A stretch of 10,930 nt of DNA from an uncultured Streptococcus sp. (GCA_916050055.1 CAJZJY010000027.1:1-10930); one strand, 5' to 3'; counted from the stretch's first letter, positions 1-6,856 are shown. Numbers and translations: made by a program. The notes: generated by a model not told the origin, from the sequence alone.

Positions 1-582
1 ACCGTTACCGAAAATAAAAAATATGTTTTATTAGGTGAAAGTGGTAGTGGTAAATCGACATTAATGAATCTAATCAGTGGCAAATTAAGTGGTTATAATG
101 GTGAAATTATTGTAGATGGAATTAATGTTAATTCTGTGTCACCTGAAATCTTGTACGAAAAAGTTTGTTATGTTAGCCAAAAACCACATCTCTTTAGTGC
201 AACTATTCGTGAAAATTTATGTTTCGATAAAGCTGTAGAGGATGAAGAACTCTTTGAAGTTCTGGAACAGGTTGGACTAAAAGAAACTATTTTAGCATTA
301 CCGAATCAGTTGGATACAGTAATTGGAGACAAAAATACAGATTTATCCGGCGGACAGTTGCAACGAATTGCTTTTGCACGTGGATTGATGAAACAACCAA
401 AAGTCTTCTTGCTCGATGAAGTCAGCTCCAACTTAGATGAAAAGACAACCATTGAGGTATTGAAACCAATCTTAGAAGATAAGAGTGTGACCGTTCTATG
501 GGTAACACACCATCTTCCTGAAGCATTGAAAGACAATATCGATCAAACAATTCAAATGAGTGAATTAAATCAAACAGCTTAA
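1..582 (+). CDS. ABC exporter, C-terminal ATPase domain (partial, 5' end outside window)
   Basis: The reading frame is open from base 1 to the TAA at 580-582, giving 193 residues of a longer protein. All ATPase motifs are visible: Walker A GESGSGKST (nt 34-60), Q-loop in VSQKPHLF (Gln about residue 60), signature LSGGQ (nt 343-357), Walker B VFLLDE followed by the D-loop SSNLD, and the H-loop in VTHH (nt 502-513). The stretch SATIRENL after the Q-loop is typical of exporter-type (ABCB/MsbA/peptide-exporter) ATPases, which usually carry a membrane domain on the same chain. That part would lie upstream of the window. Known for the family: ATP hydrolysis drives export of lipids, drugs or peptides. 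The cargo here cannot be told. An internal ATG at 64 would cut off Walker A and is not the start. The gene is followed at once by a terminator, so it ends its transcription unit. Confidence 0.93.
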   Translation, partial: TVTENKKYVLLGESGSGKSTLMNLISGKLSGYNGEIIVDGINVNSVSPEILYEKVCYVSQKPHLFSATIRENLCFDKAVEDEELFEVLEQVGLKETILALPNQLDTVIGDKNTDLSGGQLQRIAFARGLMKQPKVFLLDEVSSNLDEKTTIEVLKPILEDKSVTVLWVTHHLPEALKDNIDQTIQMSELNQTA

Positions 583-594
583 CACATGTTTAGT

Positions 595-628
595 GGCCTT
601 CCTATGGATGAATAGGAAGGTCTTTTTT
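595..628 (+). terminator. Intrinsic terminator of the ABC exporter gene
   Basis: CCTTCCTAT (597-605) pairs perfectly with ATAGGAAGG (612-620). The stem is extended by a G-T and a G-C pair and is followed directly by six T (623-628). It lies 12 bases after the stop codon. Confidence 0.93.
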
Positions 629-879
629 GATGGATAAAATGTCGGAAAAATGGCGATTTGATAGGTTTTTACCTCAAAAAGGAACAAAAAACAGTGTAAT
701 AAATGAAGAAAGTATGACTGAGAATCTAAGAAAATTCTACGAACGTGTTACAAAACGGTTTCGACTATTACAGAAACATATGTTCTTGTCATCTATTTGT
801 CATAATAACATCAGAAAAAGTCAAAAAAATTAAGTGACCTTAACAAACCGCATAAAATCAACATTTTGAGTTTTTCCTG
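629..879. other. Non-coding stretch, no supported gene
   Basis: This AT-rich stretch lies between the exporter terminator and the promoter of the LysM/3D gene. A 68-codon open frame crosses it (to 833), but it would start inside the terminator T-run without a ribosome site, and its protein has no recognisable features. The only pattern seen is a 10-base direct repeat, AGAAAAAGTC, at 813-822 and again at 948-957. The second copy lies in the hairpin just before the next gene. Confidence 0.5.
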
Positions 880-888
880 TGCTAAAAT
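880..888 (+). promoter_or_regulatory. Extended -10 promoter of the LysM/3D gene
   Basis: TGC-TAAAAT at 880-888 fits an extended -10 element. The -35 position (about 861-866, ACATTT) is poor. A start near 895 would give an untranslated leader of about 80 bases. The assignment rests on the -10 match and on position only. Confidence 0.45.
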
Positions 889-904
889 AATTAGCATCAA
901 TTAA

Positions 905-957
905 GTTCGCAACCCAAAAAATCCAAGCGAACGAGGTTTTTGACTTTAGAAAAAGTC
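905..957 (+). promoter_or_regulatory. Two small hairpins in the 5' leader of the LysM/3D gene
   Basis: GTTCGC (905-910) pairs with GCGAAC (927-932) across a 16-base loop. GACTTT (942-947) pairs with AAAGTC (952-957) across a 4-base loop, ending about 10 bases before the ribosome site. Neither is followed by a T-run, so they are not terminators. They could affect mRNA stability or ribosome access. I see no match to the c-di-AMP (ydaO) riboswitch, which is known upstream of some wall hydrolase genes. Confidence 0.35.
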
Positions 958-976
958 GGAAATCGGAAAGGAAAAT

Positions 977-1768
977 ATGAAACCAATCAAGAAACAATTC
1001 ATGATGGTGACAGCATCACTTGCTTTATTTAGTTTTGCAGGATTTTCAGCAACAACAGCAAGTGCCAACGAAGTAGAATGGACAGCACGTACTGTAGAAC
1101 AAGTAAAACAAGATGTAAAAACAGACGATAAAGGTGTACAAGAGTACACAATCAAATGGGGAGATACGTTATCAGTGATTTCTGAAGCAACTGGTGCATC
1201 ATTAGATACATTAGTTCAAGTGAACGAAATTCAAGATGCAAACCTTATTTACCCAGGGACAGTGTTACGTTTCTCAGCTGACCAAAAAGAAGTGACAGTT
1301 GATAACGGAACAGAACAACACTCATACCGTGTTCAAAACAACAATGAAGTAAAAGAAGTTGAAACGACTGAAGCGACAACACAAGCAGCCCAAGAAACTG
1401 AAACAACTCAAACAACGCAAGCTGCTCAAGCGACTCCAGCAACTGAAACAACACAAGCTGCTGCAGCTTCTTCAAGCCAAGGTGGTTACTACTTAACAGT
1501 AGAAGCAACAGCATACTCATATAACGAAGCTGGTTTATCAAACTACACAGCTGATGGAACAAACCTTGTCAATGAACCAAACGTGATTGCGGTTGACCCA
1601 AGTGTGATTCCGTTAGGATCATATGTTGAAATTCCAGGATATGGTATTTTCCGTGCTGCAGATACAGGTGGCGCCATTTACGGAAATAGAATTGATGTTC
1701 ACTTAGTAAACTTGAATGATGTTTACAACTTCGGACGTCGTACAATCACAATCCGTGTATTACAATAA
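977..1768 (+). CDS. Secreted LysM and 3D-domain cell-wall protein (YocH-like)
   Basis: The protein has 263 residues. The ATG follows AAAGGA (967-972) by 4 bases. A signal peptide covers residues 1-30, with a basic start, a hydrophobic core and a likely signal peptidase I site ASA|NE. A LysM peptidoglycan-binding domain lies at about 55-99 (YTIKWGDTLSVISEATG and YPGTVLRF). A low-complexity linker rich in Thr, Gln, Ala and Glu follows at about 113-168. A 3D domain fills the C-terminus (about 174-263). Its three conserved aspartates are visible: AVDPSVIPLG (D207), AADTGG (D229) and NRIDVHL (D240). Known for the family: 3D domains have a lytic-transglycosylase-like double-psi barrel fold, and YocH-type proteins are wall-associated muralytic enzymes. 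It probably acts outside the cell on peptidoglycan. Activity of this copy is inferred. It stands alone between a promoter and a terminator. Confidence 0.92.
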   Translation: MKPIKKQFMMVTASLALFSFAGFSATTASANEVEWTARTVEQVKQDVKTDDKGVQEYTIKWGDTLSVISEATGASLDTLVQVNEIQDANLIYPGTVLRFSADQKEVTVDNGTEQHSYRVQNNNEVKEVETTEATTQAAQETETTQTTQAAQATPATETTQAAAASSSQGGYYLTVEATAYSYNEAGLSNYTADGTNLVNEPNVIAVDPSVIPLGSYVEIPGYGIFRAADTGGAIYGNRIDVHLVNLNDVYNFGRRTITIRVLQ

Positions 1769-1802
1769 TCACAATATTTTTTGAACTAAACTTAACTTAC
1801 CG

Positions 1803-1839
1803 AAGAGTCAGGAAATAGGTCCTGGCTCTTTTGCTTTTT
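1803..1839 (+). terminator. Intrinsic terminator of the LysM/3D gene
   Basis: AAGAGTCAGGA (1803-1813) pairs with TCCTGGCTCTT (1820-1830), with one G-T pair and a 6-base loop. A T-rich tail follows (TTTTGCTTTTT). Confidence 0.92.
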
Positions 1840-1895
1840 AGAAAGTTAAGAAAAAGTAAGAGATGGGTGGAAAATTAGGAAACAGCTTCAAACTG

Positions 1896-1904
1896 TGGTA
1901 TATT
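1896..1904 (+). promoter_or_regulatory. Likely extended -10 promoter of the PrsA gene
   Basis: TGG-TATATT at 1896-1904 fits an extended -10, about 44 bases before the start codon. No good -35 is visible near 1876-1881, so the call depends on the TG extension. Confidence 0.45.
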
Positions 1905-1947
1905 AATAACATCGATTAAAAAGAAAACCGATTGGAGAGGGAATTTT

Positions 1948-2898
1948 ATGAAGAAAAAATTCGTAGGAGCATTAGCGCTTGCATCAACTTTCGCATTAGC
2001 GGCATGCTCAAATGGCTCATCAGAAAACGTTGCAACTACTAAATACGGTAACGTTACAAAAGATGAATTTGTGACAGCAATGAAAGACACAGTTGGAGAA
2101 CAAACACTACAACGTTTAGTATTAACAAAAGTACTAGAAGGATCTATTGAAGATGCAAAATCTCTTAAAACAGCTGCAGATGAAGAAGTAGCTAAATTAG
2201 TAGCTCAATACGGTGGCGAACCTAAATTATTAGCGGCTTTACAACAAAGCGGAATCACTTCTGTAGACGCATATCGTCAAACACTTTACTTAAACAAATT
2301 AATGACAGAAGCGGTTAAAAAAGCTGCGAACTTCTCAGAAGAAGACATCAAAGCATACTATGATGCGTGGGAACCACAAATTACAGTTCAACATATCTTA
2401 ATTGCTGCTAAATCTGATGCATCTGACGAAGAAAAAGCAGCTGCTAAAACAAAAGCAGAAGAATTAATCCAACAATTAAAAGATGGTGCTGACTTTGCGG
2501 AATTAGCTAAAGCAAACTCTGCAGATACTGGTACTGCTGCAAAAGGTGGTCAAATTGGACCATTCAAACGTTCAGACATGGTAACTGAATTCTCAACAGC
2601 AGCTTATGACTTGAAGAACGCTGGAGATATCACTGAAACTCCGGTTCAAACTCAATTTGGATACCACATCATTAAGTTAGTATCTAAAGAAGAGAAGAAA
2701 CCATTTGATGAAATGAAAGAACAAATGGAAAAAGAAATGTTAGATGCGAAATTAAAAGATTCTGCATACTTACACCAAACAATGGTAGATTTAGTGAAAG
2801 CTGCTGACGTGAAAATCACAGATGAAAGCTTACAAAACGCTTTGAAGAATTTCTTACAAGCAGCTGATACAGAAACAACAACAACTGCTGCTAAATAA
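1948..2898 (+). CDS. prsA: PrsA-type foldase lipoprotein (parvulin peptidyl-prolyl isomerase)
   Basis: The protein has 316 residues. GGAGAGG (1934-1940) lies 7 bases before the ATG. A lipoprotein signal ends in the lipobox LAAC with the lipidated Cys at residue 20, so the mature protein is anchored on the outer face of the membrane. The parvulin (PpiC) domain spans about 146-246 and shows QHILIAAKS, the ADFAELAKANSAD stretch, GGQIGPF and the closing FGYHIIKLV. Helical N-terminal (about 30-145) and C-terminal (about 247-300) parts form the chaperone body in this family. The tail is Thr- and Ala-rich. Known role: PrsA helps secreted and wall proteins, including penicillin-binding proteins, to fold after Sec export. 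Length and domain order are normal for the family. The secreted wall protein just upstream is a plausible client, but that is inference. The gene is monocistronic. Confidence 0.95.
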   Translation: MKKKFVGALALASTFALAACSNGSSENVATTKYGNVTKDEFVTAMKDTVGEQTLQRLVLTKVLEGSIEDAKSLKTAADEEVAKLVAQYGGEPKLLAALQQSGITSVDAYRQTLYLNKLMTEAVKKAANFSEEDIKAYYDAWEPQITVQHILIAAKSDASDEEKAAAKTKAEELIQQLKDGADFAELAKANSADTGTAAKGGQIGPFKRSDMVTEFSTAAYDLKNAGDITETPVQTQFGYHIIKLVSKEEKKPFDEMKEQMEKEMLDAKLKDSAYLHQTMVDLVKAADVKITDESLQNALKNFLQAADTETTTTAAK

Positions 2899-2907
2899 GA
2901 CTGTTTT

Positions 2908-2943
2908 AACCTCTGCACGAACTTTCGTGTGGAGGTTTTCTTT
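2908..2943 (+). terminator. Intrinsic terminator of prsA
   Basis: ACCTCTGCACGA (2909-2920) pairs with TCGTGTGGAGGT (2925-2936), with two wobble pairs and a 4-base loop. TTTTCTTT follows. It starts 10 bases after the stop codon. Confidence 0.92.
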
Positions 2944-3011
2944 ATGCTAGAGTCAGTTTGGTGGTTTTGTTTCTATTTCGAAAACAAATGTCTATAAATA
3001 GAAGTGTTTTG

Positions 3012-3039
3012 TTGACATCGAAAAGAATGAGCGTATAAT
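3012..3039 (+). promoter_or_regulatory. Consensus promoter of the T-box/metQ unit
   Basis: TTGACA (3012-3017) and TATAAT (3034-3039) both match the vegetative sigma factor consensus exactly, with a 16-base spacer. Transcription should start near 3046. Strong constitutive initiation fits a unit controlled afterwards by leader attenuation. Confidence 0.93.
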
Positions 3040-3045
3040 GGAATC

Positions 3046-3321
3046 CATAACGCATAGAGATGGAGAGTACTCATCGGGGCACTGAGTAGAGAGCTTAGGG
3101 TTGGTGGAACTAAGTAGTGACGAAATGAGGAAGATGGCCATTGAGCGGACTTTCTGAGCAGTTGTAAGGGAAGTACGGGGCGCCCGTTATAGCGGTACGA
3201 TTTCAACGCAGAGACGTGGAATCGGGTGAGGTTTATCTAGTGATGGATAAACGAATAAAGGTGGTAACACGGTATTTTTGAAATGATCGTCCTTTGTCCT
3301 ATTTGGGCAAAGGATTTTTTT
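3046..3321 (+). promoter_or_regulatory. T-box leader, methionine-specific (AUG specifier)
   Basis: This leader of about 275 bases lies between a consensus promoter and metQ. The T-box sequence AAAGGTGGTAACACGG occupies 3257-3272. The distal part of stem I is a CTTAG...CTAAG hairpin around GGTTGGTGGAA (about 3098-3113). The specifier region reads GAA-ATG-AGG, placing AUG (Met) at 3125-3127 in the expected 3' side of stem I; the helices CACT/AGTG and CTC/GAG can close the loop. The T-box bulge UGGU (3262-3265) can pair with the ACCA end of tRNA-Met. In the antiterminator, AAAGG (3257-3261) pairs with CCTTT (3291-3295) and ACG (3269-3271) with CGT (3288-3290). That excludes the terminator stem at 3290-3314. 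Known mechanism: uncharged tRNA stabilises the antiterminator, so metQ should be expressed when methionine is scarce. Confidence 0.95.
3290..3321 (+). terminator. Regulated terminator of the Met T-box
   Basis: TCCTTTGTCC (3290-3299) pairs with GGGCAAAGGA (3305-3314), with one G-T pair and a 5-base loop. Seven T follow. Its 5' arm overlaps the 3' arm of the antiterminator, so only one of the two can form. Confidence 0.94.
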
Positions 3322-3346
3322 ATTGTGTTCGACAGTTTAAGGAGGA

Positions 3347-3409
3347 ATGTTTCAAATCAATTTACAACCAACACAACAATTTTTTAAAATCGGAGGAAAA
3401 ACAAAATGA
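3347..3409 (+). CDS. Possible 20-codon leader peptide overlapping the metQ start
   Basis: An ATG at 3347 opens a 20-codon frame (MFQINLQPTQQFFKIGGKTK). Its TGA (3407-3409) overlaps the metQ ATG in an ATGA arrangement, as in translational coupling. The sequence before it is a full TAAGGAGG, but only one base separates GGAGG from the ATG, which is too close for efficient initiation. No Met codons occur after the first residue, so it is not a classic attenuation peptide. The strong ribosome-site-like sequence 60 bases before metQ may instead be a remnant or a standby site. Real translation is doubtful. Confidence 0.2.
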   Translation: MFQINLQPTQQFFKIGGKTK

Positions 3410-4260
3410 AAATTAAACACTTATTTTTAACAGCCGTTGCAGCAATCACTTTAGCAGCGTGCGGAAACCAAAGTTCACAACAATCTAGTGAGGCTTCAAA
3501 AGCAACTGAAGCGCCAGCGCAAACAGTTAAAGTTGCCGTAGTAGGTAGCGCAGCACACGAAATCTGGGATTACGTAGCTGAAAAAGCGAAAAAAGAAAAC
3601 ATCAACATCGAAGTTGTAGAAATGAACGACTACGTATTACCAAATACAGCGCTTGAAGAAGGTTCTGTTCAAATGAACGCATTCCAACACCGTGCCTACT
3701 TAGCACAATGGAATAAAGATAAAGGGACTGATTTAAAAGAAATCGGAACAACATTTATCGTGCCATTATATTATTTCTCAACAAAATATAAATCATTAAA
3801 AGATTTACCAGAAAATGCAAAAGTATTAGTACCAAAAGAAGTAGCGATTCAAGGTCGTGCTTTAGTAGCATTAGAAACAGAAGGATTAATTACATTAAAA
3901 GAAGGCGTTGGAACAAAAGCTTCATTAGCGGACATCACAAGCAACCCTCGTAACTTAGAAATCATTGAAGCAGAATCAGCACAAGCACCACGCCTATTAC
4001 AAGACGTTGACGCAGCTTCCATCAATGGTTCTATGGCTCAAGATGCTGGTTTGAAAATCGAAGACAACATCTTCTCAGATGCAAACCACTTAGATACAAT
4101 TCCTAAAGATCGTTACAACATCATTGTTGTTAAAGCAGCAGATGCTGACAACCCAACATACAAAAAAATCGTTGAATTATATCAATCAGACGATGTAGCG
4201 AAAAAAATGGATGAAATCGCACCAGGACAATACTTCCCAGTGTGGAATTCAGATAAATAA
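3406..4260 (+). CDS. metQ: MetQ-type substrate-binding lipoprotein (NlpA family), methionine uptake
   Basis: The protein has 284 residues. CGGAGGAAAA (GGAGG 3392-3396) lies 9 bases before the ATG. The lipobox LAAC places the lipidated Cys at residue 19, followed by a Ser/Gln-rich tether to about residue 40. The mature part is an NlpA/MetQ solute-binding fold: VKVAVVGSAAHEIWDYV, VVEMNDYVLPN, QMNAFQHRAYL, and VPKEVAIQGRALVAL, which aligns with the ligand-binding GRAL region of MetQ. Known role: it delivers methionine (D or L, sometimes methionine dipeptides) to the MetNP ABC importer at the outer membrane face. The Met-specific T-box just upstream supports methionine as substrate independently of the protein sequence. 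No metN or metP follows: a terminator starts 10 bases after the stop and an unrelated lipoprotein gene comes next. The ATPase and permease must be encoded elsewhere. Confidence 0.93.
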   Translation: MKIKHLFLTAVAAITLAACGNQSSQQSSEASKATEAPAQTVKVAVVGSAAHEIWDYVAEKAKKENINIEVVEMNDYVLPNTALEEGSVQMNAFQHRAYLAQWNKDKGTDLKEIGTTFIVPLYYFSTKYKSLKDLPENAKVLVPKEVAIQGRALVALETEGLITLKEGVGTKASLADITSNPRNLEIIEAESAQAPRLLQDVDAASINGSMAQDAGLKIEDNIFSDANHLDTIPKDRYNIIVVKAADADNPTYKKIVELYQSDDVAKKMDEIAPGQYFPVWNSDK

Positions 4261-4269
4261 TCCCTTTAG

Positions 4270-4301
4270 ACGTCAGAGTACAAGGATGCTCTGGCGTTTT
4301 T
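4270..4301 (+). terminator. Intrinsic terminator of metQ
   Basis: ACGTCAGAGTA (4270-4280) pairs with TGCTCTGGCGT (4287-4297), with two wobble pairs and a 6-base loop. The stem runs into TTTTT (4297-4301). Confidence 0.92.
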
Positions 4302-4335
4302 GTTTGGAATAGGAGCAGATTCTGATTGCGTGTAG

Positions 4336-4341
4336 TATAAT
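4336..4341 (+). promoter_or_regulatory. Likely -10 of the unknown lipoprotein gene
   Basis: A perfect TATAAT lies at 4336-4341, 33 bases before the start codon and after the metQ terminator. No good -35 lies 16-18 bases upstream (GAGCAG at 4313-4318). Confidence 0.5.
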
Positions 4342-4374
4342 GAAAGTGAAAGTTCGAACGTTGGAGGAAGAACA

Positions 4375-5169
4375 ATGAAGACATGGATAAAACTAGCGTT
4401 GCTGTCGGTAGTAGCTGTTATGCTTGCAGCATGCGGAGAAAAGGAAAAAATCCCTCTACCATATGCGTTGCAGTCAGATAGGATTTGGATGGATGTGCAT
4501 CACGGAGAGAAAACAGAGTTAGATCCACATAACACGGTGACGGCGGTCTATCATTTTGATGGAAAAGGAAACGTGCTTGCCTATACAGGATTGGATTTGG
4601 ACCTCGGGGATTTAGGAGGGAAAAATGAAAAACAAATTTTAGAACTAGCCCAAAAACAATTTGAACGAAATTTCTATCGCCATAAACAACAACTTCGAGA
4701 AAAATTGGAAGTCCAATTAGAGGCGCTGAGAAAGGAAGGTAATAAAGTATCGTTGGAGGGAAATTCTAAGGAAGCCCGAGAAAAATTGAAAAAGATAGAT
4801 GAAAAAATTAAAGATTTACGAGAACAATTCAATGCAGTAGATTTCGCAGAATACGAAAGCCCAAAGCCTTCGCCAGTCAGCTACTCCTTTGGGAAATACG
4901 ACGAAGACAAGTATAACAAAAATAAAACACAGTTGATTGTAAGTTTTGAGGTGCAAGAACTTGCTAAAGAGTCCATGGAGTATATGAATGTAAGAATTCA
5001 AAAAAATTTGAGAGAAGGGTTCTTTGGTTCAAATGCAGGAGAAGTCAAAGGTTCTTATTATGTAGGGCTCTCAGAAGCAGGGCTAGAAGAGGATGAACCT
5101 GGGGATTATCATGACTTTATGACACCGGTGGAAAAAGATCGTAAAGGAATCAAAATAATAGAAGAATAA
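4375..5169 (+). CDS. Lipoprotein of unknown function with a coiled-coil middle
   Basis: The protein has 264 residues. GGAGG (4363-4367) lies 7 bases before the ATG. The signal ends in LAAC with the lipidated Cys at residue 20, so it is membrane-anchored on the outside. I do not recognise the family. After the tether comes a compact part with beta character (about 27-80, including TVTAVYHFDGKGNVLAYTG). Next is a long charged helical stretch (about 84-152) rich in Lys, Glu, Gln and Leu, with heptad-like spacing typical of a coiled coil. A C-terminal part of alternating character follows (about 165-264), ending with an acidic tail. There is no catalytic motif, no Cys besides the lipidated one, and no repeat. 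It is flanked by two terminators and has its own -10, so it forms a single-gene unit and the neighbours give no functional link. The protein could be a stress or envelope lipoprotein, but nothing shown here decides that. Confidence 0.9.
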   Translation: MKTWIKLALLSVVAVMLAACGEKEKIPLPYALQSDRIWMDVHHGEKTELDPHNTVTAVYHFDGKGNVLAYTGLDLDLGDLGGKNEKQILELAQKQFERNFYRHKQQLREKLEVQLEALRKEGNKVSLEGNSKEAREKLKKIDEKIKDLREQFNAVDFAEYESPKPSPVSYSFGKYDEDKYNKNKTQLIVSFEVQELAKESMEYMNVRIQKNLREGFFGSNAGEVKGSYYVGLSEAGLEEDEPGDYHDFMTPVEKDRKGIKIIEE

Positions 5170-5176
5170 CTAAAAG

Positions 5177-5207
5177 AAAAAGGAGTGGCGAACGTCACTT
5201 CTTTTTT
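5177..5207 (+). terminator. Intrinsic terminator, possibly bidirectional
   Basis: AAAAAGGAGTG (5177-5187) pairs with CACTTCTTTTT (5197-5206, with one G-T pair) around GCGAACGT. T-rich on the 3' side and A-rich on the 5' side, so it could also act on the other strand. Confidence 0.88.
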
Positions 5208-5280
5208 GTTGCTATTATTCGTGTTTAGAAACAGAATCGTTCATCTGACAATCTTGAAATAAAATAAAGTTAAATAAAAC

Positions 5281-5309
5281 GAACGAAAATAAATTTAATG
5301 AACTAAAAT
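5281..5309 (+). promoter_or_regulatory. Direct repeat GAACNAAAAT upstream of the purine permease promoter
   Basis: GAACGAAAAT (5281-5290) and GAACTAAAAT (5300-5309) differ at one base and start 19 bases apart. They lie about 77 and 58 bases upstream of the predicted transcription start. The core ACGAAC resembles part of the PurBox (CCGAAC) bound by PurR. In lactococci PurR activates from a site near -76. The match is partial, the second copy weaker, so PurR binding is an inference. Confidence 0.35.
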
Positions 5310-5322
5310 GTACGTGTTTATG

Positions 5323-5351
5323 TTGTAAAATAAAAATAGTTCTAGTATACT
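5323..5351 (+). promoter_or_regulatory. Promoter of the purine permease gene
   Basis: TTGTAA (5323-5328) and TATACT (5346-5351) have a 17-base spacer. Transcription should start near 5358, leaving a short leader of about 35 bases. That is too short for a purine riboswitch. Confidence 0.75.
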
Positions 5352-5392
5352 TAAGTCGTCAAATAAACCAATAAAAAGGAGTTATCATTTCA

Positions 5393-6856
5393 ATGGATAA
5401 GTTTTTTAAACTGAAAGAGAACGGCACGAACGTTTCAACGGAGTTTTTGGCTGGGTTAACGACATTCTTCGCGATGTCATATATCATTTTTGTCAATCCG
5501 AACATTCTAAGTAAAACAGGGATGCCATTCCAAGCAGTCTTCTTATCAACGATTATCGCAACAGTTGTCAGTACATTAGTGATGGGTCTTTTCGCAAACG
5601 TTCCTTACGCATTAGCACCAGGGATGGGGTTAAACGCGTTCTTTACATTTACAGTTGTATTCGGCCTTGGATTCACTTGGCAAGAAGCATTAGCAATGGT
5701 ATTCATTTGTGGTTTATTAAACATTTTCATTACTGTAACAAAAGTTCGTAAGATGATTATTAAAGCCATTCCAGTCAGTATGCAACATGCCATCGGGGGC
5801 GGGATTGGAATTTTCATCGCTTATATCGGTTTAAAAAATGCAAACCTATTAGAATTTCTTTCTGATTCAAAAACGATCACTCAAGTCAATGGTGCTGCGT
5901 ATAATGTCGCAACAGAAGCGTACAAAGGCGGCGTGTTCAGTGTGAATTCAAATGGTGGAATCGTTCCATCTCTTGTAAACTTCACGTCTCCAGGAGCCCT
6001 TCTTGCAGTGATTGGTTTAGTCATTACTGTAGTCTTATTATTGAAAAAAGTTCGTGGGGCTATCTTGCTTGGGATTGTTTTAACAACACTTTTAGCGATT
6101 CCAATGGGCGTTGTCGATTTATCAAAAGTAAGCTTTGAAAGTAACTCTCTTGGCGCAGCGTTCAACGACTTAGGCACAACATTCATGGCCGCTTTTGGTT
6201 CAGAAGGAATCGTGAAACTCTTCTCTGATCCATCTCGCTTACCGTTAGTTTTAATGACGATTTTTGCATTCAGCTTATCGGATACATTTGACACTCTTGG
6301 AACCTTCATCGGTACAGGTCGTAAAACAGGAATCTTCTCTGAAGAAGATGAACGTCAACTTGAAAACGGATCTGGTTTCTCTTCTAAAATGGACAAAGCC
6401 TTATTCGCAGATGCCATCGGGACTTCAATCGGGGCGATTTTCGGGACTTCAAACACTACAACCTATGTTGAAAGTGCAGCCGGAATCGGTGCGGGTGGAC
6501 GTACTGGTTTAACAGCAGTCGTTACAGCAGGTCTCTTCCTATTATCAACCTTATTAGCACCATTCGTGGGCATCGTTCCTGCAGAAGCGACAGCACCAGC
6601 GTTAATTATCGTTGGGGTGATGATGCTTTCTTCATTCGCAGATGTGAAATGGGACGAATTGGACGAAGCCATTCCAGCGTTCTTTGCCGGCATCTTTATG
6701 GCACTTTGCTACAGTATCTCTTACGGAATCGCAGCAGGATTCATCTTCTACTGCTTAGTCAAAGTGATTACTGGTAAAGCAAAAGACATTCACCCAATTT
6801 TATGGGTCGCTACAGGATTATTCATCCTTAACTTCATTATCTTAGCTCTTCTATAA
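5393..6856 (+). CDS. NCS2/AzgA-type nucleobase permease (hypoxanthine/guanine/adenine uptake)
   Basis: The protein has 487 residues and is highly hydrophobic, with about 12-14 membrane segments in the normal family length. AAGGAG (5376-5381) lies 11 bases before the ATG, slightly far, but the N-terminus MDKFFKLKENGTN is typical of the family. Conserved parts are visible: GLTTFFAMSYIIFVNP (21-36), ALAPGMGLNAFFTFTVVFG (73-91), GGGIGIFIAYIGLKNA (135-150), SLSDTFDTLGT (294-304, transport-domain acidic residues), and GTSNTTTYVESAAG (351-364) followed by GAGGRTG. Known for the family: proton-coupled uptake of purine bases into the cytoplasm. Closest in type to AzgA/PbuG/PbuO rather than to the uracil or xanthine branch. 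Which base it prefers cannot be decided here. It forms a single-gene unit with its own promoter and terminator, and a direct repeat upstream may be a regulator site. Confidence 0.93.
   Translation: MDKFFKLKENGTNVSTEFLAGLTTFFAMSYIIFVNPNILSKTGMPFQAVFLSTIIATVVSTLVMGLFANVPYALAPGMGLNAFFTFTVVFGLGFTWQEALAMVFICGLLNIFITVTKVRKMIIKAIPVSMQHAIGGGIGIFIAYIGLKNANLLEFLSDSKTITQVNGAAYNVATEAYKGGVFSVNSNGGIVPSLVNFTSPGALLAVIGLVITVVLLLKKVRGAILLGIVLTTLLAIPMGVVDLSKVSFESNSLGAAFNDLGTTFMAAFGSEGIVKLFSDPSRLPLVLMTIFAFSLSDTFDTLGTFIGTGRKTGIFSEEDERQLENGSGFSSKMDKALFADAIGTSIGAIFGTSNTTTYVESAAGIGAGGRTGLTAVVTAGLFLLSTLLAPFVGIVPAEATAPALIIVGVMMLSSFADVKWDELDEAIPAFFAGIFMALCYSISYGIAAGFIFYCLVKVITGKAKDIHPILWVATGLFILNFIILALL

Noticed and set aside
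720..800. WalR/VicR box upstream of the LysM/3D gene
   Set aside because: TGTTAC at 746-751 resembles a half site, but no second half lies at the required spacing, and it is more than 100 bases from the promoter.
627..833. 68-codon open frame on the + strand
   Set aside because: It starts inside the T-run of a terminator, lacks a ribosome site, and its product shows no recognisable features.
880..976. c-di-AMP (ydaO) riboswitch before the LysM/3D gene
   Set aside because: The leader is too short and lacks the conserved GC-rich core of that class.
1245..1562. 105-codon frame on the - strand
   Set aside because: It is the complement of the Thr/Gln-rich linker of the LysM/3D gene; the Leu-rich product is a composition artefact.
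5208..5392. Purine riboswitch before the NCS2 permease
   Set aside because: The conserved purine aptamer core is not present, and the predicted promoter leaves only about 35 bases of leader.
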